The notes: a model not told the origin generated them from the letters alone. Positions 1 through 5,277 are shown, counted from the first letter of the stretch. The stretch: DNA of 5,717 nt from Oscillospiraceae bacterium (GCA_016297165.1 JAEDHF010000116.1:1-5717), one strand, 5' to 3'. Made by a program: numbers and translations.

Positions 1-59
1 GCAACGGAGTGCTTTCTTCTGCCTGTGCCGTAATAGTAAGCAGTCTTAGATTCGTACAT
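1..59 (-). CDS. rpsI: 30S ribosomal protein S9, N-terminal fragment (runs off window)
   Basis: Only the first 19 codons are inside the window. The translation begins MYESKTAYYYGTGRRKHSV, and the Y-G-T-G-R-R-K-x-S-V block is the hallmark N-terminus of bacterial S9, a small-subunit protein whose C-terminal tail reaches the decoding region. The start is well fixed: an AGGAGGGG Shine-Dalgarno at 67-74 sits 7 bases before the ATG (59-57). The last base of the rplM stop codon is the first base of that Shine-Dalgarno, so the two genes are tightly coupled in one operon, as is usual for rplM-rpsI in bacteria. No separate promoter is visible in the 14-base gap. The rest of the gene lies outside the window. 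Confidence 0.93.
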   Translation of the reverse strand, partial: MYESKTAYYYGTGRRKHSV

Positions 60-73
60 TATTTTTCCCCTCC

Positions 74-502
74 TTAAAATTCGAATTCAACGGGCTTCTG
101 AGCAGCATTCTTGTGTTCAGCGCCTCTGTAAAGACGAAGTCTTGTCATAGCCTTACGACCGATTGTTGTGTTAGGGAGCATACCGTAAACTGCGAGCTCC
201 ATAGCCTTTTCGGGCTTTTCAGCCATAAGCTTGCTGTACTGTACTTCCTTGAGGTGACCGATATAACCGGTGTGCCATCTGTAGTACTTGTCCTGAAGCT
301 TCTTTCCTGTTAAAACTGCCTTAGCGCAGTTGATGATGATAACGTGGTCGCCGCAGTCGCAGTGAGGTGCGAAGGTAGGCTTGTTCTTACCTCTGAGTAT
401 TGAAGCTGCCTGAGCTGCAACACGACCGAGGGGCTTGCCTGCTGCGTCTAAAATATACCACTTGCGTTCTACTGTTTCTGCCTTGGGCATATAAGTTGAC
501 AT
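74..502 (-). CDS. rplM: 50S ribosomal protein L13
   Basis: This is a complete 142-aa L13, an early-assembly large-subunit protein that binds 23S rRNA; 142 aa is the same length as the E. coli protein. Family signatures are clear: VERKWYILDAAGKPLGR (residues 11-27), LRGKNKP (36-42), GDHVIIIN (51-58), LTGKKL (64-69), GMLPNTTIGR (107-116) and YRGAEH near the C-terminus (125-130). The ATG at 502 is chosen because GGAGGA at 511-516 lies 8 bases upstream and because the protein then starts MSTYM, as L13 proteins commonly do. The frame stays open 27 codons further upstream, but that stretch is promoter and leader. The gene is first in the operon with rpsI and is driven by the promoter at 555-583. 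Residues 48 and 50 are cysteines (HCDCGDH); I see no functional consequence. Confidence 0.97.
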   Translation of the reverse strand: MSTYMPKAETVERKWYILDAAGKPLGRVAAQAASILRGKNKPTFAPHCDCGDHVIIINCAKAVLTGKKLQDKYYRWHTGYIGHLKEVQYSKLMAEKPEKAMELAVYGMLPNTTIGRKAMTRLRLYRGAEHKNAAQKPVEFEF

Positions 503-529
503 AGTCGTTTTCCTCCATATAATTTTTAT

Positions 530-542
530 GCGATTTTTTCGC
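530..542 (-). promoter_or_regulatory. small hairpin in the rplM 5' leader
   Basis: The predicted leader is only about 45 nt long (about 547 to 503). It contains a short stem-loop, GCGA-AAAAA-TCGC in the transcript sense, 4 bp with a 5-nt loop, ending 13 nt before the Shine-Dalgarno. Firmicute rplM operons are known to carry an L13 autoregulatory leader (Rfam L13_leader). Whether this small element is a member cannot be settled by eye, and the stem is weak. Confidence 0.35.
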
Positions 543-554
543 TCAACAAACGAT

Positions 555-583
555 ATTATAGCGGTTTTGTCCTTCTTTGTCAA
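555..583 (-). promoter_or_regulatory. consensus sigma-A promoter of rplM-rpsI
   Basis: On the minus strand there is a perfect TTGACA (583-578), a spacer of exactly 17 bases (577-561) and a perfect TATAAT (560-555). All twelve hexamer bases match the housekeeping consensus. Transcription should start near position 547, giving a leader of about 45 nt before the rplM start codon. A strong constitutive or growth-linked promoter is what a ribosomal-protein operon would be expected to use. A phased A/T-rich tract lies directly upstream (617-664). Confidence 0.93.
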
Positions 584-813
584 TAGCTTTTTTGCCGTTT
601 TTTCAAATATATCTGATTTTCTCTTATTTTCTCTCTGTTTTTCTCTAATTCTCTCCTTTTCTCTTGCTTCGTTTCAGAAATTATTCTGTTTTTTCTATAG
701 TCCGATATATCTCCTGTTTTCTCGTTATTTCTTTTACATTTGCAGTATTTCATCCTTCCACCTTTTTCGCCGTTTTGCAGGCTTTGCTGCCCATTTTTTG
801 CCATAAAATAGCT
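584..813. other. spacer between anti-sigma terminator and rplM promoter, no convincing gene
   Basis: This stretch of about 230 bases shows strong strand bias: the plus strand is pyrimidine-rich, especially at 616-735. Four exact copies of TTTTCTCT begin at 617, 627, 639 and 657, with a degenerate copy at 647-654. Open frames on both strands have low-complexity translations (F/S/L-rich on plus, K/R/E-rich on minus), as expected from such composition. One minus-strand frame, 753-580 (57 aa, start MKYCKCKRNN), has a possible GGTGG four bases before its ATG, but its stop falls in the rplM -35 hexamer. I do not call it a gene. No tRNA or known RNA was recognised. Confidence 0.7.
617..664. repeat. 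phased TTTTCTCT repeats upstream of the rplM promoter
   Basis: TTTTCTCT occurs exactly at 617-624, 627-634, 639-646 and 657-664, with a partial copy (AATTCTCT) at 647-654. The start-to-start steps are 10, 12, 8 and 10 bases, close to one DNA helical turn. The array lies about 35-80 bases upstream of the -35 hexamer at 578-583. Phased T/A tracts can bend DNA, but here the spacing may only reflect a low-complexity tract. Confidence 0.6.
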
Positions 814-845
814 TTTCCGTCCTGCCCGAAGGAGCAGGACGGAAA
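814..845 (-). terminator. terminator after the 326-aa anti-sigma-like gene
   Basis: A perfect 12-bp inverted repeat (814-825 with 834-845, core CCGTCCTGC/GCAGGACGG) flanks an 8-base loop, with the stem base 25 bases past the stop codon at 871. On the minus strand it is followed, after AGC, by TATTTT, so the U-tract is short and offset. The inner loop can form a CC-UUC-GG mini-stem. The stem is strong and well placed, but the weak U-tract leaves some room for read-through or another role. Confidence 0.75.
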
Positions 846-870
846 TCCATACTATTTAATACGACGAATA

Positions 871-1851
871 TCAGAACTCAATTCTCTCATCATCAAAGAC
901 AATAGCCGAAAGCTCGTTGATATCAATAGGCTCGGCGAAGGATAGGTACATATTTCCGCCAACCAACGAATATCCCTCTTTTTCTTTATAATTCGTTCCA
1001 TTTGAACCTACGGAGAATATCGGAACCTTATCACCGCTTTTCATTTCCACCCATATTTTTTCCCTGTTAACAAAAGCGTAGCTTCCAAGCTCATAAACTC
1101 CGCTTATAACGGCGTCAATAGATGATACGGTTATGTTTATAGCTCTAAGCTCGCTGTCCCTCTGTATAAGCTGTCCATAACTTCCAAACGCCTCGACAGG
1201 TAATCCGATTACAGTTTCGGTTTCAAAATCCTTTTTTATTTCATCTATTATATCAGGTGACGAAAACTTGACTTCCCACACTGCCCCTTCTTCAACAGAA
1301 CAATCCGAAATGCCAAAGGTTATATTTCCACCGCAGAGATTTGCGTTTATAGCTATAAGGATTTTTACTTTCTCGGGAGTTCTCTCAACATTTTCTATTT
1401 TCATGCTGTTTCCTCTATATTGACTGCTATCGCAAAAGAAATTTATTCTATAGCTGAATTCCTCGTCAAATACCGCTCCGTTTTTCGCTTCGGCGCTTAT
1501 CATAAGATACATACCGTTATTTGAAACAGCGGCAGCTTCAACGGAAAAATCCACAAGAGTAAAGGTGTTTTCGATTACCTCTTCCTTTTCGGGCACATAT
1601 TCGCTCAGATTATCCGCCTTTTCACCAAAAAGACGGGTAAAAGCCTCCGCATATTTCCAGTCCGTCGCCGCTCCTACAGCCACCGTACTGGCTGCAACCA
1701 CAGCGAAGCAGGCAGCCATTGCCGCTATTCTCTTAGGCGAGCGTTTTTTCACTGTAACCTTGTTATTTTCCATATCCATTACCCTTTCGGAAAGCTCCTC
1801 GGCGGTATATCTGCTCTCGATTTTTTCGTAATAGTTACCTAATCTGTCCAT
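871..1851 (-). CDS. membrane-anchored anti-sigma factor-like protein (DUF4179-like)
   Basis: This 326-aa protein probably restrains the ECF sigma factor encoded just upstream. Residues 1-40 form a short charged cytoplasmic segment, residues 41-62 form one membrane helix (RIAAMAACFAVVAASTVAVG), and residues 63-326 form an outer domain. The outer part opens with a conserved-looking helix (WKYAEAFTRLFGEKADNL) followed by beta-rich sequence (FTLVDFSVEAAAVSNNGMYL, then a late YLSFAEPIDINELSAIVFDD segment). This build resembles the DUF4179 proteins that accompany ECF sigma factors in Firmicutes; the family name rests on pattern memory, not a search. No zinc-anti-sigma HxxxCxxC motif is present. The start is supported by GAAAGGAG at 1858-1865, 6 bases upstream and inside the end of the sigma gene. 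The gap to the sigma stop codon is one base, so translation is likely coupled. The three outer cysteines (140, 173, 184) have no clear motif. Confidence 0.8.
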   Translation of the reverse strand: MDRLGNYYEKIESRYTAEELSERVMDMENNKVTVKKRSPKRIAAMAACFAVVAASTVAVGAATDWKYAEAFTRLFGEKADNLSEYVPEKEEVIENTFTLVDFSVEAAAVSNNGMYLMISAEAKNGAVFDEEFSYRINFFCDSSQYRGNSMKIENVERTPEKVKILIAINANLCGGNITFGISDCSVEEGAVWEVKFSSPDIIDEIKKDFETETVIGLPVEAFGSYGQLIQRDSELRAINITVSSIDAVISGVYELGSYAFVNREKIWVEMKSGDKVPIFSVGSNGTNYKEKEGYSLVGGNMYLSFAEPIDINELSAIVFDDERIEF

Positions 1852-1852
1852 A

Positions 1853-2311
1853 TTATTCTCCTTTCTCGGTGATAAGCTCCTTAAGCTTGTCCCGACCTCG
1901 TTTAAGCCTTACTTTAACGTTGCTTTCGCTGATTTTAAGAATTTTCGAAAGCTCCTTTACCGAATATCCCTCGTAATAGTGCAGGTAGATAACAACACGA
2001 TAATCCCTTTTAAGACCTTTCATAATCTCGCTTAATTCGTAGTCCTCTTCGGGGATATTTTCGCTTATGGGCTCTTTTCTTCTTAAGGCATTTCTTCGGA
2101 TAAAATTCTTCGCCTCGTTGGCGGAAACTCTTATGAGCCACGCCTTTACGTTTTCGTCGGCAGTAAATCTCTCCTCGGATTTATATAGCTTAAGAAAAGC
2201 CTCCTGGGTAATATCCTCGCTGTCCTGAAGACTGCCCGAATAGCTATAGGCTACCCGAAAAACCGTATTACGATATTTTCTTACATAATCGGTAAAAGTC
2301 TCTGCGTCCAT
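1853..2311 (-). CDS. ECF-family RNA polymerase sigma factor (152 aa)
   Basis: This is a compact two-domain extracytoplasmic-function sigma factor. Region 2 spans about residues 4-74: YRNTVFRVAYSY, then the core-binding helix DSEDITQEAFLKLYK at 30-44, then the -10-reading segment VKAWLIRVSANEAKNFIRR at 55-73. Region 4 spans about 92-146, with the helix-turn-helix YSVKELSKILKISESNVKVR at 116-135 followed by LKRGRDKLK. There is no region 1 or 3, as expected for ECF sigmas; 152 aa is at the short end for the group. The ATG has AAGGGAG at 2319-2325, 7 bases upstream. It is the first gene of a two-gene unit with the membrane protein at 871-1851. The motif at 2355-2381 suggests autoregulation. Its activating signal is unknown. 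Confidence 0.93.
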   Translation of the reverse strand: MDAETFTDYVRKYRNTVFRVAYSYSGSLQDSEDITQEAFLKLYKSEERFTADENVKAWLIRVSANEAKNFIRRNALRRKEPISENIPEEDYELSEIMKGLKRDYRVVIYLHYYEGYSVKELSKILKISESNVKVRLKRGRDKLKELITEKGE

Positions 2312-2333
2312 TTCATCACTCCCTTGATGCAGT

Positions 2334-2347
2334 TGAAATGCATTTCA
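2334..2347. promoter_or_regulatory. 14-bp perfect palindrome near predicted start of the 152-aa sigma transcript
   Basis: TGAAATGCATTTCA reads the same on both strands and lies just downstream of the candidate ECF -10 element (2355-2362), about where transcription would begin. It could be an operator or a chance AT-rich palindrome; no known regulator site was recognised. Confidence 0.3.
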
Positions 2348-2354
2348 TAAGTAA

Positions 2355-2381
2355 GACAAACGAGAAAGGAAAAAGGTTACA
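2355..2381 (-). promoter_or_regulatory. candidate ECF-type promoter of the 152-aa sigma operon
   Basis: Read on the minus strand, TGTAACC (2381-2375) followed by TTTTT forms a typical ECF -35 block; B. subtilis SigX/SigW-class sites have TGTAAC or TGAAAC with downstream T's. CGTTTGTC (2362-2355) is the matching -10 region. CGTT is 13 bases and TGTC 17 bases after the -35 hexamer; the latter is nearer to known ECF spacing. The same layout occurs before the other sigma gene at 5182-5208, with 20 of 27 positions identical. The predicted leader is about 35-40 nt. Confidence 0.7.
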
Positions 2382-2390
2382 ATTATTTAC

Positions 2391-2437
2391 AAAAAAAGAA
2401 AACGTTCCGCAAGTACAGTTCCCTGCAGAACGTTTTC
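2391..2437 (-). terminator. strong intrinsic terminator after the 689-aa protein gene
   Basis: Thirteen bases past the stop codon at 2450 the transcript can fold into a long hairpin: GAAAACGTTC pairs with GAACGTTTTC (2428-2437 with 2398-2407), and six further pairs, two of them G-U, extend the stem inward around an 8-nt loop. A run of seven T's follows directly (minus strand, 2397-2391). It separates the two sigma cassettes, ending just before the -35 of the next one at 2381. Confidence 0.93.
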
Positions 2438-2449
2438 CCTGTTTACATT

Positions 2450-4519
2450 CTATTCTTCTTCGACATATTCCACGTCAATCTCTACGTCGTCCTCTTCGTA
2501 GTAATTGCTGATTACCTCGCTGTGTTCAATAAGCAGCTTTTCAAGCTTTTCGATAAAGCTCTTCGAAACGCTGAAACGGTTTCTGCCCACATACATAGCG
2601 CCCTCTGTGCTTATTGTAAAGGTTCTGTATCTTACAAACCAGTTGGGCACTCTCGGAACGATTTCGCCGAAGTTAAATCCATCAAGACAATACTTCGCAG
2701 TTTTCGCCTCCGTAAGGATAAGCTGTCTTATTTCTTCGAGAACAGCCGTATTATCCGTACCGTCCGCTTTGAACTCCGACAATTTATAAACATCATTCTT
2801 TACTGTATATTCTATTTCGGTAAGCTTATCGAAGCCCTTATCCTTAATATAATCAGCCATTGTGTCGTAGATTACCGGCTCGCCGTAGCCGCAGGCTCCT
2901 GTCAATACCTTTAATAGGCTTATAAACTGTGCCTTATCAATATTGAAAGCATATTTTTCGCCGCCGCTTACGCTTATGACCGCCTTATTGAAGCCGATAA
3001 CGCTAAGGCTTATAACAGAAGAGGTGTCCTTAAGCCCGAAGGTTATCAGCATAACGCTTTCCTCGTAGTCCTTATAATATGTAAGCTTTTTATCCTTGTT
3101 GTTATTGAGGAATTCTGCAATAGCGGACTTGCTGTTGTTAAGGTTTATGCCCGTAATGTTGTAGTCGTAAACCTCTCTGATATTTGCGTAGCCTCGGCAT
3201 ATATTTTCCGCTGTAATGTTCTTATCGGCAATAATTTCGCCTAAAACCGAAGGAACCTCCTCAAGATACAGATTATCCACATTTTCGAAGAACCGACCCG
3301 TAGCTTCTGCCGTAGCGGAGAACCATACGCTGTCCTTATTGCGCCGGAAGGAAAGCTCGATAAGTCCCGTTCGGTATATTTTCATCATAACGTTATCGGG
3401 ATATTCATAGTCGATTTCCTCGTCCTCGCAATCCTCTTCATCGGTACTTTCGCCGAAGTATATCTCCCTGTAGCGGTTAACGTCGCTGCTGTCATAGAAG
3501 GTCAGCTCATAATAGCCCGGCGCCTCCGGGTTAAGATATACGGTTACATAATCGGAGGAACTGCTTGTAAGCTCGGTTTTCTTTGCAGCTGCAGCTTCGC
3601 TCAGGAATTCCTTTACAAAGCTGAAATCCGCATAGGCAAGGCTGTTGGAAATATTATTGTTAAGAAGTCCCGTTACGTTTGCATTTTCTATCTTGTAGCT
3701 CTTATCCTTTACGTGGTCGGGGTTGAAATCCTGCTGATAAAGCTTAGTATAAAGCTCGCCGAGAGTTTTTGCTTCGGGATAGGGCGGACGGGTATCCTCT
3801 GCATTGTCATCCTCTATCACTTCATCATCCTCGCAGACATCCTCGTCACAGTCCACATCGTCATCCTCAACGTCATAATCCCCGTCGGAGTCAACAGCTT
3901 CGTCTATTTCGTCCATTCCGCCGCCGTCGGAACCTGCTCCGGGGTTTTCGTCCGATTCATCATAATCATCGTTATCCGTACCGCCGATAGGCTCATATTC
4001 CGTAACCCCGATTTCTTCCTCATCATCGCCGCTACTCTCGGTAGCTTCTGTTACTACGGGAGCTTTTTCCGTTTCATCGGGAGCGGTTGTAACAGTTTCC
4101 GTATCGGGATTACCCTCGCCGCCTGCTACCTCGTCACCCTCTGTGCCGATGATTTCGTCCTCGGGAGCTGCCGTCTCCTCGCCGACGGTAACGGGAGCCT
4201 CTGTGGGAACGGTAGAAATTACCGCTTCGGTGGTTTCCGCCATAGTGCTGCCCGGCTTTTCGTCAACATTTATCTTATTGGAATTAAGGGCAGTAATCAT
4301 TACGGCACAGCCTACTGCAATAACACCGCAGGCAGCAAGAGTAAGATATTTCGAATACCTGTAAAAGGGATTATCCGTTTTTCTTATAAGATTTCTCATT
4401 TTTATATTGAAGCTCTCGCTGAATTCATAGTCGGGAGCCTTCATATTTATAAGCTCTTCGGAGTATTTTTCCGTCATAGCCTCATGAAGAGCTTTTTTCA
4501 GAATAGTTTCGTTTCTCAT
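2450..4519 (-). CDS. large single-pass membrane protein, probable ECF anti-sigma factor with acidic linker and three outer modules
   Basis: This 689-aa protein is most likely the partner of the sigma factor encoded upstream. Residues 1-57 are a cytoplasmic helical segment (LKKALHEAMTEKYSEEL, then FSESFNIKMRNLIRK), a pattern common in clostridial membrane proteins paired with ECF sigmas. Residues 58-78 form the membrane helix (YLTLAACGVIAVGCAVMITAL). Residues 80-245 are a disordered linker, Thr/Pro/Glu-rich and then Asp/Glu-rich; 41 of 83 residues at 161-243 are acidic, and only K152 is basic between 89 and 243. It includes a DSDGDYD motif (210-216) and the pair Cys224/Cys229. Residues about 272-418, 442-540 and 568-665 look like three divergent copies of one beta-rich module, followed by an acidic tail. 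The start has GAAAGGAA at 4528-4535, 8 bases upstream. The gap from the sigma stop is 43 bases. Anti-sigma function is inferred from synteny and topology; the ligand is unknown. It could also be a membrane sensor with another partner. Confidence 0.82.
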   Translation of the reverse strand: MRNETILKKALHEAMTEKYSEELINMKAPDYEFSESFNIKMRNLIRKTDNPFYRYSKYLTLAACGVIAVGCAVMITALNSNKINVDEKPGSTMAETTEAVISTVPTEAPVTVGEETAAPEDEIIGTEGDEVAGGEGNPDTETVTTAPDETEKAPVVTEATESSGDDEEEIGVTEYEPIGGTDNDDYDESDENPGAGSDGGGMDEIDEAVDSDGDYDVEDDDVDCDEDVCEDDEVIEDDNAEDTRPPYPEAKTLGELYTKLYQQDFNPDHVKDKSYKIENANVTGLLNNNISNSLAYADFSFVKEFLSEAAAAKKTELTSSSSDYVTVYLNPEAPGYYELTFYDSSDVNRYREIYFGESTDEEDCEDEEIDYEYPDNVMMKIYRTGLIELSFRRNKDSVWFSATAEATGRFFENVDNLYLEEVPSVLGEIIADKNITAENICRGYANIREVYDYNITGINLNNSKSAIAEFLNNNKDKKLTYYKDYEESVMLITFGLKDTSSVISLSVIGFNKAVISVSGGEKYAFNIDKAQFISLLKVLTGACGYGEPVIYDTMADYIKDKGFDKLTEIEYTVKNDVYKLSEFKADGTDNTAVLEEIRQLILTEAKTAKYCLDGFNFGEIVPRVPNWFVRYRTFTISTEGAMYVGRNRFSVSKSFIEKLEKLLIEHSEVISNYYEEDDVEIDVEYVEEE

Positions 4520-4562
4520 TCGTTTTATTCCTTTCGAAAACTGTATAAGGCTTATCTTCCGA

Positions 4563-5114
4563 TTAGACAGCTATACCTTCCTCAATAAGTATATCCCTCA
4601 GCTTTTCTCTCCCTCGCTGGAGCCGCTTTTTTATAACCGCCTCGCCGACGCCCAGGGACGCCGCTATTTCACGGATACTAAGTCCCGTAACATTAAACAG
4701 ATAAAGCGCTTCGGAATAAAGCTCGGGAAGAGCCTTTATTGCGGAAAGAACACGGTTATAGCCTATATCGGACAAAACCTCGTCGGAAACGTCGGTCTTT
4801 TCGTCGGGGATATCCTCGGCGTCCTCAATAGGAAGGGCGTCCCTTACGTTACGCTGTCGGTAGATATCGAGAGCCGCATTTTTCGTAATAATATTAAGAT
4901 ATGCTTCCCTTTCGCTTATGGTTTTATCGCTTATTTTCCTGAAATTTCGTGCAACGGCGAAAAAAGCCTGACTTACCGCCTCCTCGGAGTCATGATGATT
5001 TCCGAGAATATTATAGGCTATCGCCATCATTTTCCCTTTATAAGCATTATATATGTCCTCGAAGGCAGCATTTTCTTCGGGACGCTCGAGCAATGCCAGA
5101 TATAAAGCAATCAT
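4563..5114 (-). CDS. ECF-family RNA polymerase sigma factor (183 aa)
   Basis: This is a two-domain ECF sigma factor. Region 2 covers about residues 18-88: FEDIYNAYKGKMMAIAYNIL, then DSEEAVSQAFFAVARNF at 42-58, then the AYLNIITKNAALDIYRQR segment at 71-88. An acidic inter-domain linker (95-115) follows. Region 4 covers about 118-176: IKALPELYSEALYLF, then the helix-turn-helix LSIREIAASLGVGEAVIKKR at 145-164 and LQRGREKLRDIL. It is clearly different from the 152-aa sigma, although both end in the R-L-x-R-G-R-x-K-L pattern, so this is not a recent duplication. The ATG is supported by GGAAAGG at 5122-5128, 7 bases upstream. It heads a two-gene unit with the 689-aa membrane protein and is preceded by a candidate ECF promoter, suggesting positive autoregulation held in check by that protein. 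Confidence 0.93.
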   Translation of the reverse strand: MIALYLALLERPEENAAFEDIYNAYKGKMMAIAYNILGNHHDSEEAVSQAFFAVARNFRKISDKTISEREAYLNIITKNAALDIYRQRNVRDALPIEDAEDIPDEKTDVSDEVLSDIGYNRVLSAIKALPELYSEALYLFNVTGLSIREIAASLGVGEAVIKKRLQRGREKLRDILIEEGIAV

Positions 5115-5128
5115 TTCAATACCTTTCC

Positions 5129-5146
5129 GATACCCTTTCGGGCATC
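5129..5146 (-). promoter_or_regulatory. GNRA-capped hairpin directly before the sigma Shine-Dalgarno
   Basis: In the transcript, GAUGCCC and GGGUAUC form a 7-bp stem (one G-U pair) closed by a GAAA tetraloop. The stem ends exactly at the Shine-Dalgarno GGAAAGG (5128-5122) of the 183-aa sigma gene. A stable hairpin there could modulate ribosome access or protect the mRNA; no known riboswitch class is recognised. Confidence 0.5.
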
Positions 5147-5149
5147 ATA

Positions 5150-5166
5150 ATTTATCACTGATAAAT
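5150..5166. promoter_or_regulatory. 17-bp dyad in the leader of the 183-aa sigma gene
   Basis: ATTTATCA and TGATAAAT flank a single central base (5158), a perfect inverted repeat with 8-bp arms. It lies 16 bases downstream of the candidate -10 region at 5182-5189, where a repressor could block initiation or early elongation. The regulator is unknown. As RNA it would form only a weak AU stem. Confidence 0.4.
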
Positions 5167-5181
5167 CTCTCTATTATATAT

Positions 5182-5208
5182 AACGAACGAGAGGACAAAA
5201 AGGTGACA
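5182..5208 (-). promoter_or_regulatory. candidate ECF-type promoter of the 183-aa sigma operon
   Basis: On the minus strand, TGTCACC (5208-5202) runs straight into TTTTT, and CTCGTTCGTT follows, with CGTT at 5189-5186 and again at 5185-5182. Layout and spacing match the site before the other sigma gene (2355-2381); mismatches fall mainly in the variable spacer. This supports an ECF -35/-10 pair and autoregulation. TATAAT at 5177-5172 just downstream has no -35 hexamer at a suitable distance, so a sigma-A promoter is less likely. The predicted leader is about 60 nt. Confidence 0.72.
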
Positions 5209-5236
5209 GGATTTTACAGATTTTCGAAAATATTTT

Positions 5237-5269
5237 AAAAATAATCCCGTAGCGGTATCCGTTACGGGA
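5237..5269 (-). terminator. intrinsic terminator after the carboxypeptidase gene
   Basis: In the transcript, UCCCGUA (5269-5263) pairs with UACGGGA (5251-5245). One A-C mismatch follows, and an inner CGG/CCG stem closes on an AUA loop. TTATTTTT follows immediately. The hairpin starts 8 bases after the stop codon at 5278, isolating the upstream gene from the sigma cassette. Confidence 0.88.
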
Positions 5270-5277
5270 AAAATGCA

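Noticed and set aside
503..583. 27-codon N-terminal extension of L13 from an ATG at 583
   Set aside because: This DNA is the -35/-10 promoter and leader. The internal ATG at 502 has a proper Shine-Dalgarno and gives the normal L13 length.
580..753. Minus-strand frame of 57 aa (MKYCKCKRNN..., Lys/Arg/Glu-rich) with a possible GGTGG ribosome site
   Set aside because: The translation mirrors the low-complexity AGAGAAAA tract, its stop lies inside the rplM -35 hexamer, no promoter is visible between the upstream terminator and its start, and no family is recognised. It remains a weak possibility only.
528..945. Plus-strand frames of about 92-93 aa across the spacer
   Set aside because: They are Phe/Ser/Leu-rich products of the pyrimidine tract, lack ribosome sites, and run through the rplM promoter, the terminator or the end of the anti-sigma gene.
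3713..4588. Plus-strand open frame of 291 aa opposite the 689-aa gene
   Set aside because: It is antisense to a well-supported gene, has no recognisable domain or ribosome site, and its I/V/F-rich composition is the expected complement of the Asp/Glu-rich coding strand.
5172..5177. TATAAT on the minus strand as a sigma-A -10 for the 183-aa sigma gene
   Set aside because: No acceptable TTGACA-like hexamer lies 16-18 bases upstream; the motif shared with the other sigma promoter explains the region better.
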